DNA from: Methanoregula sp.
Lineage (GTDB): Archaea > Halobacteriota > Methanomicrobia > Methanomicrobiales > Methanospirillaceae
Length of the DNA stretch: 7,467 bases
Assembly (NCBI GenBank): GCA_003154335.1
Contig: PMDE01000088.1
Coordinates: 10,101-17,567, forward strand
Direction: 5' to 3'
Under the pieces are notes generated by a model. That model saw nothing but the letters and a program-made list of their open reading frames with translations. It had not been told where the DNA came from and searched no databases. Of the stretch, positions 1-6,562 are shown in pieces. The position numbers and the translations under genes were made by a program. Numbering within the stretch: position 1 is the first letter of the stretch; each line of letters opens with the position of its first letter.

Positions 1-40
1 AGAAATTCAGGCAGTATTCCAGTGCTCCATTTTGATTGTT

Positions 41-1783
41 TTATTGTATAGCAGTAAACCGGTAAGCTCCCGCCGGTATCAAAATCTCAAACCTCGCACC
101 TTTACCCGGCTCACCGGTTTCCCGGATCGTCATACCGGTAATTCTCAGGATAGTCCGGGAAAGGAATAGCCCAAAGCCGGTATGCCTGAAAAACTTGCGC
201 TGGAAAATTGCCTCCTTATATTCAGCGGGAATACCTTCCCCATTGTCCTGGTATGCCACAACAAGTCCTTCGTCCAGTATACTATAGGAGAATTCGATGT
301 TTGTAATAGTTTTACCGTGCCGGAGAGCGTTTTCAAGAAGCGTGTAGAAGACCTTTTCAAGCATGGGATCTGCATAGATCTCAAGATTATCAAAGTGCAC
401 AATAAGGTTCGCGGAGGAAAGCGGAAGATTCGCAGCATTGGACAGTATGATTTTTTTGAGATCAAACCATTGCGGGGAATGAACCCCGATCTCCTGGTAA
501 TCCTTAGTGAACAGGATCTGGGTTTTGATGTTCTGGGCAGCCTGTATTTCCTTATCGATAAATTCCTGGAGGGAAGGATCGGGATATGACCTCTTCATCA
601 GTTCGAGATACCCCAGAATCGCGGTGAGCTGGTTGAGGATGTCGTGCCGGGTTACACTGTTTAACAGGTTCAGCTTATCGTTGGTTCGTGTAAGGGCTTC
701 TGCATAGCGTGTTACCTCAGAAGAATATTGCTCCATCACCGCTTCAGTTTCCTTGCGTTCAGTAATATCGATGTGCGACGCGACACTCCTCGTTGTGCCG
801 GGCAACATATCGATAGTCACCAGGATGTTGCGTATATCCCCCGCTTTTGTGATAAGCCGGAACTCGTATTGTTTGAGAGATTTTTCCGGCTTTTGCCGGC
901 GTAGCCGGTGTTGTTCGATCATTTTTTCAAGATCGTCTTTGAATACGAATGCGGTCCAGGACATCTCATGGTCAATATCTTCCTGGGAATAACCGGTCAA
1001 CCGGAAGAACTCGTTATTGGCAAAATCAATCATAGTATCTTCTTTTATGACGATCATTGCGGTTCCGGTGCTTTCAAATACCGTCCGGTACCGGCTTTCG
1101 CTCTCTCTTATCGTCGCTTCTGATGCTGCAAGAATCTGCCTCTCGCGTTCATTCCGTTGCAGTACATAGAATAAAATCAGCAGGAGAAAAACAAGAAGGA
1201 GCATTGCTATGACTGCGGGGGCGCTGGCCTTGATAATCTCTATATTCCAATCCCTGGCATCAACGTCTGCTCCCAGGACAGCGATAACCTTCCCGGTTGT
1301 TGTATCGGTGATGGGAATGAAACCGCTCACCCATGTGCCCCAACGATCCGTTGCAGGTCCCTCGGTCGTTTCCATTCCTGATGAAAAGGTATTCAACAGG
1401 GTTGCTGATGCTTCAGAATAAACTTGTCCGGGGGGCGAGTAATCTTCTGATCCCGGGGGTTCTGAATCCACATAGAAAAAGACCGTCCCATCCGGCCGCT
1501 GTCCCATGAGGTAAATAAACCGGGTCTCCAGTGTCCGGGAGCGGATTTGTATCAGTTGGTTTTTTATGGTCAGGTAATTTGACGATCCAAGGTCAGATTC
1601 AGATCCTGTCAACCCTTTTACATACTCTGAAGTGATACCCCGTTCAAAAAGATGAGTTTCTGTGAGCAGATCAGTGCGCAGGAGGCTGTCCTCTCGTTGA
1701 ACTGTCCATAGGGTCAACGCCATACCACCGGCGACTATGACGATAATCGCGAGGACCAGCCATCTGTTGAAATTGCGAATCAT
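41..1783 (-). CDS. Membrane-bound PAS sensor histidine kinase
   Basis: This is a two-component sensor that should autophosphorylate on histidine in response to an external or membrane signal. Numbered from the ATG at 1783 (580 aa), it has a first membrane segment at about 8-26, an extracytoplasmic sensing region at about 28-187 (PDC/Cache-like by layout, not proven) and a second membrane segment at about 188-209. A charged linker and a PAS domain with C-terminal DITERK motif (about 230-344) follow. The dimerisation/phosphoacceptor helix carries RHDILNQL with H380. The ATPase domain shows an N-box (LLENALRHG, N484), a G1 box (DNGEGIP, 513-519) and a G2 box (GFGLF, 536-540). All catalytic landmarks are present, so it should be active. 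An in-frame TTG at 1819 would add 12 residues, but no good ribosome site favours it. No receiver domain is fused, so its partner is unknown; the receiver-PAS protein at 3834 is one candidate. Confidence 0.95.
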   Translation of the reverse strand: MIRNFNRWLVLAIIVIVAGGMALTLWTVQREDSLLRTDLLTETHLFERGITSEYVKGLTGSESDLGSSNYLTIKNQLIQIRSRTLETRFIYLMGQRPDGTVFFYVDSEPPGSEDYSPPGQVYSEASATLLNTFSSGMETTEGPATDRWGTWVSGFIPITDTTTGKVIAVLGADVDARDWNIEIIKASAPAVIAMLLLVFLLLILFYVLQRNERERQILAASEATIRESESRYRTVFESTGTAMIVIKEDTMIDFANNEFFRLTGYSQEDIDHEMSWTAFVFKDDLEKMIEQHRLRRQKPEKSLKQYEFRLITKAGDIRNILVTIDMLPGTTRSVASHIDITERKETEAVMEQYSSEVTRYAEALTRTNDKLNLLNSVTRHDILNQLTAILGYLELMKRSYPDPSLQEFIDKEIQAAQNIKTQILFTKDYQEIGVHSPQWFDLKKIILSNAANLPLSSANLIVHFDNLEIYADPMLEKVFYTLLENALRHGKTITNIEFSYSILDEGLVVAYQDNGEGIPAEYKEAIFQRKFFRHTGFGLFLSRTILRITGMTIRETGEPGKGARFEILIPAGAYRFTAIQ

Positions 1784-1891
1784 TTGTATGTCTACCAATG
1801 GATCCCTGTATCGTATCAACTACTGCCCGTAAAAGGCCGGTATTTGTGCCGATACCAAAAAGATCGCCAAATTCTTCATAAGATATTAGCA

Positions 1892-1915
1892 TTTTGAAAT
1901 AATTATATTTCGAAA
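1892..1915 (-). promoter_or_regulatory. Kinase promoter: BRE/TATA inside a palindrome
   Basis: Read on the minus strand, CGAAA (1912-1908) is followed directly by TATAATTA (1907-1900), a good archaeal BRE/TATA pair. Transcription would start near 1878, leaving a leader of roughly 95 nt before the ATG at 1783. The element is also a near-perfect inverted repeat: TTTTGAAATA (1892-1901), spacer ATTA, TATTTCGAAA (1906-1915), with one mismatch in ten. A dimeric regulator bound here would compete with TBP/TFB, suggesting repression or autoregulation. The repeat is seen directly; the regulation is inferred. Confidence 0.6.
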
Positions 1916-2182
1916 TCATTTTGGTGCAAACCCTGCAGCGAGCCGGCGGGCAAAGGTGTACGTACCACATCTCAATAGTGTACCCGGAAAAAACAGGGGT
2001 GAGCCGGTGAGCTGAACAGAAAAGAGCTGGCCGGGCAGATTACAGAGGAGACGAATAGTCCCGACGGATTATCATGAGTATGAAAATTAATCCCGCCGTT
2101 CAGTTTTACCTTCCTGCTTTGCACAATTTCTTTGTCATCTCATCGGGCTCAGCGAACGGCTGTTTTTCAATAAGGGTGCATC

Positions 2183-2199
2183 TGAAAATGGCTAAATAC
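2183..2199 (+). promoter_or_regulatory. Putative promoter of winged-helix regulator gene
   Basis: A TATA-like CTAAATAC (2192-2199) is preceded by an A-rich BRE-like stretch, TGAAAATGG (2183-2191). A start site about 25 nt downstream would fall near 2220. That lies after the possible ATG at 2208, so it favours translation from the ATG at 2268. The match to the archaeal consensus is moderate. Confidence 0.4.
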
Positions 2200-2267
2200 C
2201 TGAACGCATGTATTGTTACAATTATCAGGTGATTGAAGACCATTCTTATGAAGCAGGATGTTTAAGG

Positions 2268-2636
2268 ATGAGACAGGAAAATGTAACGTATTTTACCGAA
2301 AGGGAAGAGGAGTTTGCAAATCTCCTGATAAAAATCGGCATCAGGAAAAATATTGCCAGGGTCCTGGTGTTTTTTGCAAAAACACCGGAAACAACATCAC
2401 GTGTCCTTGAACGTAGTACAGGTATGCGCCAGTCTGAAGTGAGCATAACAATACGGTACCTGATGGACCAGGGCTGGATTAAATTTCGGGAAAGCCCCTC
2501 CGAAAAAGGCCGTCCGCATAAAAGTTATTCACTGGCAGTACCAATCAAAGAAATTATTGCAGCAATTGAAAAGTCTAAGAAAAATGAAGCAAACAACCTG
2601 CTTGCTCTTCTCAACAAAATGAGAAATTATTTCTGA
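2268..2636 (+). CDS. Winged-helix transcriptional regulator (TrmB/MarR-like)
   Basis: This is a small cytoplasmic DNA-binding protein of 122 aa from the ATG at 2268. Helices at about 27-38 and 42-50 lead into a probable recognition helix at 53-68 (MRQSEVSITIRYLMDQGW). A wing at about 69-90 follows, with the turn SEKGRPHKSY before the final strand, and a C-terminal helix at 92-120 could dimerise. This is the layout of TrmB/MarR-like regulators that are common in methanogens; no ligand domain is present, so any signal is unknown. An upstream in-frame ATG at 2208 would add 20 residues, but the predicted transcript start near 2220 argues against it. The gene is divergent from the sensor kinase, and palindromes at 1892-1915 and 2769-2783 are possible targets. 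Family assignment comes from motif layout, and the exact family is unsure. Confidence 0.85.
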   Translation: MRQENVTYFTEREEEFANLLIKIGIRKNIARVLVFFAKTPETTSRVLERSTGMRQSEVSITIRYLMDQGWIKFRESPSEKGRPHKSYSLAVPIKEIIAAIEKSKKNEANNLLALLNKMRNYF

Positions 2637-2660
2637 AATATCCTGTATACCACTCAGGCA

Positions 2661-2668
2661 TTTTTTTT
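2661..2668 (+). terminator. T8 terminator after the regulator gene
   Basis: A run of eight T residues starts 24 nt after the regulator stop codon, in pyrimidine-rich sequence. Archaeal RNA polymerase terminates at such runs without needing a hairpin. Confidence 0.6.
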
Positions 2669-2711
2669 ACTCTTTCCCTCATTATTTTTGACATTTGTTG
2701 GAAAAAACAAC

Positions 2712-2763
2712 CCTCATAGTAAGGTTCTGTCTGGGTTCGTAGTCGGACAGATAAAATATGAGG
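2712..2763. repeat. Nested inverted repeat, possible RNA hairpin
   Basis: The outer arms are CCTCATA (2712-2718) and TATGAGG (2757-2763), a perfect match. Inside lie TCTGTC (2726-2731) and GACAGA (2746-2751), extendable to 9 pairs with G-U pairing, closing an 8-nt loop. The two nested helices form one plausible RNA structure of 52 nt. It sits just upstream of the palindrome/TATA at 2769-2796. It could be the 3' end of an upstream transcript, a protein-binding site, or a mobile-element end. Confidence 0.45.
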
Positions 2764-2768
2764 CAAAA

Positions 2769-2796
2769 TTTAACCCGGTTAAAGGGGCTATATATG
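2769..2796 (+). promoter_or_regulatory. TATA box with adjacent 15-bp palindrome
   Basis: TTTAACC (2769-2775), one central C and GGTTAAA (2777-2783) form a perfect palindrome. A strong TATA-like CTATATATG begins at 2789. Because the palindrome covers the usual BRE position, a bound dimer could block initiation. The expected transcript start is near 2815. Only tiny frames follow (13 codons from 2808), so this looks like the promoter of a non-coding RNA or of a lost gene. Confidence 0.4.
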
Positions 2797-3184
2797 CACT
2801 ATATGATATGAAAAACCTGCCTTATTTTGGCAAAAAGAGTGATTTATGACGTATTCTCTATAAGAGCCGAAAAGAGTTGGTTTGAGGGACTTTTTATACA
2901 CGATAGTGAATCGTTATCCAAATCGGAGCCTGAATGGGGCTTATTCATCTCGGGTTCAGGCACAAAATATCCCCGCCTCTCAAAAACAGAATAAACGGGA
3001 AAAAATCCTCTTAATCTGCCGGCGTAGTGCTGAATCTCTCTGCAGAAATCTCATCAGGGAAACCCCGGACCGGTTTTATATCTCAGGAATGCTGACTATT
3101 AAAAAGGTTGACTGTCCCGACCGGTATACAAGAGAACCGAATGATGGAGTGAGAGGTTAATAATTTTAATTATTTTTACGTCCA

Positions 3185-3445
3185 TTATACCGGAGCATAT
3201 ACTTTTTTTTCAAACATCCCAGGAGTTACGACGGTGTAATGGTTCCGGCACTGGCGGCAGGTAGCACCCCGTGTTTCCCGGTAAGACTCTTTGGGAGTTT
3301 TGTTTATAATCGAGTTGTCATGGTGACAGGAAGGACAGGTAAACTTGATAACGTATCCGGTTCGTGTCCCTGTAACATCTTGGGTTAAAGCTAATTTTGT
3401 CATTCTATCGTTCTTCATGGTATTTGTCACACCGGATTGAAACAC
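3185..3445 (-). CDS. Small zinc-ribbon-like protein
   Basis: This is a protein of 86 aa from the GTG at 3445. Two cysteine pairs, CPSC (C37, C40) and CRQC (C63, C66), are 22 residues apart, a spacing that fits one four-cysteine zinc ribbon. Strands flank each knuckle (YVIKFTCPSC and CRQCRNHYTVVTP), and there is no membrane segment or signal peptide. Such ribbons bind nucleic acid or protein partners, but the specific role cannot be read from sequence. The start is uncertain: ATG codons at 3418 (77 aa) and 3403 lie downstream and keep all four cysteines. A TATA-like TTTAGTAT near 3480-3472 on the minus strand puts the transcript start near 3450, which favours 3418. It appears to be a single-gene unit with no clear terminator. 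Confidence 0.7.
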   Translation of the reverse strand: MFQSGVTNTMKNDRMTKLALTQDVTGTRTGYVIKFTCPSCHHDNSIINKTPKESYRETRGATCRQCRNHYTVVTPGMFEKKVYAPV

Positions 3446-3833
3446 ATCTCAATCTGGCTTGTTAATCATTCAATACTAAACAAAGAGGATTTCGCAGGGA
3501 AAGAGGGGCGGCGGACCGCATTTTCCTGGCGATCCAACGGGATCAGCTGTAGTGCCAAAATCGTTTGTGATTATACTAGCATTGGTTGTCTGGCTGTATA
3601 GTAGTATGGGAGGAACCAGGCTTTATTCTCAGGAATATGTTCAACGGGATACAACCAGTTCATGGATATTCCATCGCAAAAAAAGTGTCCTTAAAAATTC
3701 GGTACTACGGTCAGAACCGGGGGTTTGACGCAGCACGAATTGCAAAATTGCCTGCATGTGAAAATGCAGAGTACCAAACGATAATATGCAATTACAGTAA
3801 ATCTATTGCACTACTTTCCGGATTTTACCACCC
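3446..3833. other. Intergenic region between zinc-ribbon and receiver genes
   Basis: This divergent gap holds the minus-strand promoter of the zinc-ribbon gene (TATA-like near 3472-3480) and the plus-strand promoter of the receiver-PAS gene (TATA-like at 3780-3788). A weak plus frame runs from TTG 3586 (or ATG 3637) and overlaps the receiver start by ATGA at 3834-3837, but its 66-83 residues match nothing I recognise. Small inverted repeats include GATCC/GGATC (3531-3544) and ATACTA/TAGTAT (3573-3578, 3602-3607). Confidence 0.5.
3752..3788 (+). promoter_or_regulatory. Putative promoter and operator of receiver-PAS gene
   Basis: An inverted repeat, CTGCAT (3752-3757), spacer GTGAAA, ATGCAG (3764-3769), lies 11 nt upstream of a TATA-like ATAATATG (3781-3788). 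Transcription would start near 3808, giving a leader of about 25 nt before the ATG at 3834. The repeat sits where an activator or repressor of TBP/TFB recruitment would bind. No Shine-Dalgarno site precedes the ATG, which suits a short-leader archaeal transcript. Confidence 0.4.
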
Positions 3834-5519
3834 ATGATATCCGTATTATATGTTGATGATGAAGAGGGTCTGCTCGAGCTTGGCAAACTTTTTTTAGAGA
3901 AATCCGGCCAGTTCCGTGTTGACACCGTGACATCGGCCGATGAAGCACTGCGGATATTAAAATCAACGTCGTATGACGCGATTGTATCCGATTACCAGAT
4001 GCCGGATATGGATGGAATTGCCCTCTTAAAGGCGATCCGGACCGAATTTTCTGATCTTCCTTTCATCATCTTCACGGGAAAAGGAAGGGAAGAGGTTGTA
4101 ATCGAGGCATTTGAGAATGGTGCTGATTTTTACCTCCAGAAAGGAGGACAACCAAGACCCCAGTTTTTGGAACTCGGGCATAAGATCACGGCAGCTGTCC
4201 GCCGCAGGAAGGCAGAGAAAGCATTGCTGGAGAGTGAAAACCGCTACCGGAATGTTGTCGAAGACCAGACAGAATTTATATCGCGGTTTCTTCCGGATGG
4301 AACTCACATATTTGTAAATGAGGCATACTTCCGGTATTTCAATAAAAAGAGGAAGGATATTCTGGGGAAAAAATTCAAACCCGATATCCCCAGAGAGGAT
4401 CGGCGCATCGTAACCGAACATTTTAACTCGCTGACAAAGGAACACCCGATTGGCATCCTCGAGCACCGTATCCTGTTGCCGGATGGCCGGACCCGCTGGC
4501 AGCAATGGAGTGACCGTGCGATTTTCAGCGATAACGGCACGCTTATTGAATACCAGTCAGTAGGCCGCGATATCACCGAAAGGAAACGTGCCGAAGAAGA
4601 GCTCCACATAAAAAATGATGAACTTCATGCTGCGTATGAACAGATCGCTGCGACGGAGGAAGTGCTGCGAAATAACTATAATGAACTGGACAAAAAAGAG
4701 CAGAAACTGAGGGAAAGCGAAGAAAGTTACCGCTCTCTTGCAGAGGCATCCCACGATTTGATCTTCATGATCGATGCTGATGACCGGGTCATCTATGTAA
4801 ACAGCTATGCTGCTTCAGTATTGGGCAAACCTGCTTCGGCTATCATTGGCAAGACCCGCTCATCCCACTTTCCTCCGGAAATGGCACACCGGCAGGAAGA
4901 TCCATTACACCGGGTCTTCCAGTCAGGTACACCGTCACGGAGCGATGGTGCGATGATGGCCGGAGAAGAGCCCCGCTGGTTCGACCATTTCCTCATGCCG
5001 GTCAAAGACAAGGAGGGCAATGTGCAGGCTGTTGTCGGCGTTTCGCGTGACATCACCGATCGTAAGAACATGGAAGAAATATTAAAACAATCGGAAAACC
5101 GGTTTTCCAATATTATCAACAATCTTCCGGATGCAACCCTGGTGATTGACCCGAACGGTAAAGTCATAGCCTGGAATAAGGCAATTGAAGAGATGACCGG
5201 GGTTTCAGCTCAAGATATGACAGGAAAGGGGAATTTTGAGTACGCAATACCGTTCTATGGTACGAGAAGGCCGCTCCTTATTGACCTGATTTTTAAAACA
5301 GATATCGAAATAGCTAATCATTATTCTGGCGTGATCCGTGAGAAGCAGAATGTCCTGATTGCGGAAACATCCCTGCAACATCTGAAAGGAAAACGATCCA
5401 CATTGTGGACAAAGGCATCACCGCTCTATGATGACCAGGAAAATGTAGTTGGTGCGATCGAATCTTTCCGGGATATTACCGACGTTAAAAAGGAACAGGA
5501 TCCTTTTACTGATTCATGA
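3834..5519 (+). CDS. Response-regulator receiver protein with three PAS domains
   Basis: This is a soluble signalling protein of 561 aa. The N-terminal receiver domain (1-125) has the acidic pair D8/D9, phosphoacceptor D53 in VSDYQMPDMDG, T81 in the FTG motif and K103 in LQKGG, so it should be phosphorylatable. Three PAS/PAC modules follow at about 132-251, 296-411 and 420-551, each ending in a DIT(E/D) motif (DITERK, DITDRK, DITDVK). A helical coiled-coil-like linker at 250-297 separates PAS1 and PAS2. No histidine-kinase, DNA-binding or cyclic-dinucleotide domain follows, and the stop comes just after PAS3. Such receiver-PAS proteins are common in Methanomicrobiales and presumably pass the signal by protein contact, or act as a phosphate sink. 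The kinase at 41-1783 is a possible donor. The ATG at 3834 is preferred because the receiver fold starts at once. Confidence 0.93.
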   Translation: MISVLYVDDEEGLLELGKLFLEKSGQFRVDTVTSADEALRILKSTSYDAIVSDYQMPDMDGIALLKAIRTEFSDLPFIIFTGKGREEVVIEAFENGADFYLQKGGQPRPQFLELGHKITAAVRRRKAEKALLESENRYRNVVEDQTEFISRFLPDGTHIFVNEAYFRYFNKKRKDILGKKFKPDIPREDRRIVTEHFNSLTKEHPIGILEHRILLPDGRTRWQQWSDRAIFSDNGTLIEYQSVGRDITERKRAEEELHIKNDELHAAYEQIAATEEVLRNNYNELDKKEQKLRESEESYRSLAEASHDLIFMIDADDRVIYVNSYAASVLGKPASAIIGKTRSSHFPPEMAHRQEDPLHRVFQSGTPSRSDGAMMAGEEPRWFDHFLMPVKDKEGNVQAVVGVSRDITDRKNMEEILKQSENRFSNIINNLPDATLVIDPNGKVIAWNKAIEEMTGVSAQDMTGKGNFEYAIPFYGTRRPLLIDLIFKTDIEIANHYSGVIREKQNVLIAETSLQHLKGKRSTLWTKASPLYDDQENVVGAIESFRDITDVKKEQDPFTDS

Positions 5520-5727
5520 TATCCTTTACAACAACAGAGCCGCTTTTCCCATTGTGGAGAAGGTAAAAGATCAACCGATCCTGGTCTTTTTTTATGGTAC
5601 AAAGAAAACCACAGACCGTCAAAAAATCAGGCACCGGGAGTCTTAAAACATAGTTTGGATCCGGACACACCTTGACCCCGACCCGGGAAATATCTCTCAA
5701 CAGGCCTTCCTTCATTTTTTTTTGCAT
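5506..5727 (-). CDS. Possible small hypothetical protein
   Basis: This frame encodes 73 aa from the ATG at 5727 (a GTG at 5730 precedes it; ATG 5715 gives 69 aa). It converges on the receiver-PAS gene and overlaps its 3' end by 14 nt. The sequence has alternating hydrophobic stretches suggestive of beta strands (VGVKVCPD, FLTVCGFLCTI, RLIFYLLHNG, SGSVVVKDI), two cysteines in VCGFLC, no membrane segment and no domain I recognise. The start region carries A9 (the T9 at 5715-5723), and GTGAT upstream could serve as a ribosome site for ATG 5715. A perfect 17-bp palindrome lies just upstream. It could instead be a shadow of the receiver gene's 3' region, but most of it lies outside that gene. Confidence 0.45.
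   Translation of the reverse strand: MQKKMKEGLLRDISRVGVKVCPDPNYVLRLPVPDFLTVCGFLCTIKKDQDRLIFYLLHNGKSGSVVVKDIMNQ
5587..5593 (+). terminator. T7 run downstream of receiver-PAS gene
   Basis: Seven T residues lie 67 nt after the receiver-PAS stop codon, and a second run of nine T occurs at 5715-5723. Either could end the plus transcript. Both lie within the possible antisense gene, so reading through the first would produce RNA antisense to it. Confidence 0.35.
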
Positions 5728-5738
5728 CACGTGGTTGC

Positions 5739-5755
5739 TTTACACCAGGTGTAAA
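5739..5755. repeat. Perfect 17-bp palindrome, operator candidate
   Basis: TTTACACC (5739-5746), a central A and GGTGTAAA (5748-5755) match perfectly. The element sits about 10 nt upstream of the possible minus-strand start codons (GTG 5730, ATG 5727). At 8 bp per arm it has the size and symmetry of a dimeric regulator site. Confidence 0.5.
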
Positions 5756-5801
5756 AAGCGGCGAGGGAGAGACAAAAGGAGATGTAATTTTATTGCACTT
5801 C

Positions 5802-5878
5802 ACCAGTCAGGATACTGGTATCATCACTTCCTGTCCCCCGGCAAAGTCCAGCAGGGGTGTAATGGAAAAAAACACCCC
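5802..5878. repeat. Two hairpins between the small gene and Yip1 gene
   Basis: ACCAGT (5802-5807) and ACTGGT (5814-5819) enclose a 6-nt loop. GGGGTGT (5854-5860) and ACACCCC (5872-5878) enclose an 11-nt A-rich loop. Both are perfect. They lie downstream of the Yip1 gene's minus transcript, and beyond its T-run terminator, so they could be transcribed only by read-through or from an unseen promoter. Confidence 0.4.
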
Positions 5879-5926
5879 CATCAGAAAGGACCCACTCTCA
5901 GGATGTACCTCTCAATAATCCTGAAC

Positions 5927-5933
5927 AAAAAAA
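5927..5933 (-). terminator. T7 terminator of the Yip1-family gene
   Basis: On the minus strand, seven T residues start 14 nt after the TGA stop of the Yip1-family gene. This is a typical archaeal oligo-T terminator. Confidence 0.6.
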
Positions 5934-5946
5934 GAGAATACGGAGA

Positions 5947-6537
5947 TCAGGACACGGCAGTTAACACAGGACCCGTCTGGGTATATGCGACGAAGAAGAT
6001 TGCTGCGAGAAGGACCAGGAGAATCAGCGGGATCACCACGGCAAGGATGACAGCTCCCAGTGCCCGGGCACTTGAGATACCCTGGAGTTCGCGGACTCCC
6101 AGGAAGGTTAGGACAAGGGACCAGATCACTGCAAGCATCCCGACGAGGGGGATCCAACCCAGCAGGAGAGCAGGGGTTCCCCCGAATGCTAGTGCCTTGA
6201 GGGTCTCACGGTAACCGTTCCTGCCACCGAACAGATACACCCAGAGATGCAGCCAGGCTGCCCCGATGAACAAAAAAACCAGTCCGGCGATGATCATCAT
6301 GACCGCAATAAGAACAATCCCGAATCCCGAGAGCATTCCTGTCCCGGGCAAGCCATAAATGCCGGTAAACCACGTCAACGGCAGGGTAACCAGCATTACG
6401 GGGACGGATAAAATGGCGTAGACAATCACAAGGACGAGGAAATATACGAGGGTGTCACCATAGTCGGTATCCTTCACTTTCCGGAAGGTTTCCACCGGCG
6501 AGAGAAAAAAACCCTTTATGAGCTCAATATACTCCAT
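5947..6537 (-). CDS. Yip1-family multi-pass membrane protein
   Basis: This is a protein of 196 aa from the ATG at 6537 (207 aa if the ATG at 6570 is used). The start MEYIELIKGFFLSPVETF, with the conserved SPVETFRKVKDTDYGDTL stretch (13-30), is the signature of prokaryotic Yip1-domain proteins. It is followed by about five hydrophobic segments at roughly 29-55, 68-94, 116-129, 130-149 and 160-185. The conserved loop WLHLWVYLFGGRNGYRETLKA (95-115) and GVRELQGISSARA (147-159) also fit that family. Members are integral membrane proteins; the molecular role in archaea is not established. The ATG at 6537 is preferred because the family motif begins there and TATA-like sequence near 6563-6580 overlaps the longer start. 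The gene stands alone with its own terminator. Confidence 0.9.
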   Translation of the reverse strand: MEYIELIKGFFLSPVETFRKVKDTDYGDTLVYFLVLVIVYAILSVPVMLVTLPLTWFTGIYGLPGTGMLSGFGIVLIAVMMIIAGLVFLFIGAAWLHLWVYLFGGRNGYRETLKALAFGGTPALLLGWIPLVGMLAVIWSLVLTFLGVRELQGISSARALGAVILAVVIPLILLVLLAAIFFVAYTQTGPVLTAVS

Positions 6538-6562
6538 ACGTTTTGTGTTGCCCTGGCGGGAC

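Larger units (their letters stand above)
1784..2267. other. Divergent intergenic region, kinase/regulator
   Basis: This gap separates the minus-strand kinase from the plus-strand winged-helix gene and carries the promoters of both. No full gene is convincing. A short open stretch at about 1999-2079 (plus) ends in TGA and reads ELNRKELAGQIT followed by EETNSPDG. That resembles the N-terminal region of archaeal XRE-type regulators, but it has a stop just upstream, no start codon and no helix-turn-helix after it. It is either a relic or chance. The rest of the gap shows nothing recognisable. Confidence 0.5.
2637..3184. other. Gene-poor region with nested inverted repeats
   Basis: About 550 bases hold no convincing protein. 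The longest plus frame (2882-3160, 92 aa, TTG start) has an unlikely composition, no domain and no ribosome site. What is present: a nested hairpin at 2712-2763, a palindrome and TATA box at 2769-2796, TATA-like TTTTTATAC at about 2891-2899, and a 7-bp hairpin (GCCTGAA 2928-2934, TTCAGGC 2955-2961) with an overlapping alternative hairpin (TGAAT 2931-2935, ATTCA 2943-2947). There is also a TATA box TTTTATAT at 3074-3081, an AT-rich palindrome at 3159-3174, and CCGGTATA/TATACCGG arms at 3121-3128 and 3186-3193. This density fits an untranslated RNA or decayed mobile DNA; neither is proven. Confidence 0.5.

Noticed and set aside
1671..1970. 99-aa minus frame with a plausible start at 1892 (MLISYEEFGDLFGIG)
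   Set aside because: Its start lies inside the kinase promoter, upstream of the predicted transcript start, and its 3' half is out of frame with the kinase N-terminus and membrane segment.
2726..2751. tRNA-like T-arm (GGTTCG within a stem)
   Set aside because: No D-arm, anticodon arm or acceptor stem can be formed around it.
2882..3160. 92-aa plus frame with TTG start
   Set aside because: No domain, no ribosome site, unlikely composition; better explained as open spacer with inverted repeats and TATA boxes.
3586..3837. 83-aa plus frame (or 66 aa from ATG 3637) overlapping the receiver start by ATGA
   Set aside because: The overlap hints at coupling, but the frame contains the probable receiver-gene promoter and operator-like repeat, has a weak start and resembles nothing known.
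4026..5167. Several minus-strand frames across the receiver-PAS gene
   Set aside because: They are antisense to strongly conserved PAS coding sequence and show no domain.
5672..6214. 180-aa plus-strand frame
   Set aside because: It runs antisense to the well-supported Yip1-family gene over much of its length, has Arg-rich, low-plausibility composition and no ribosome site.
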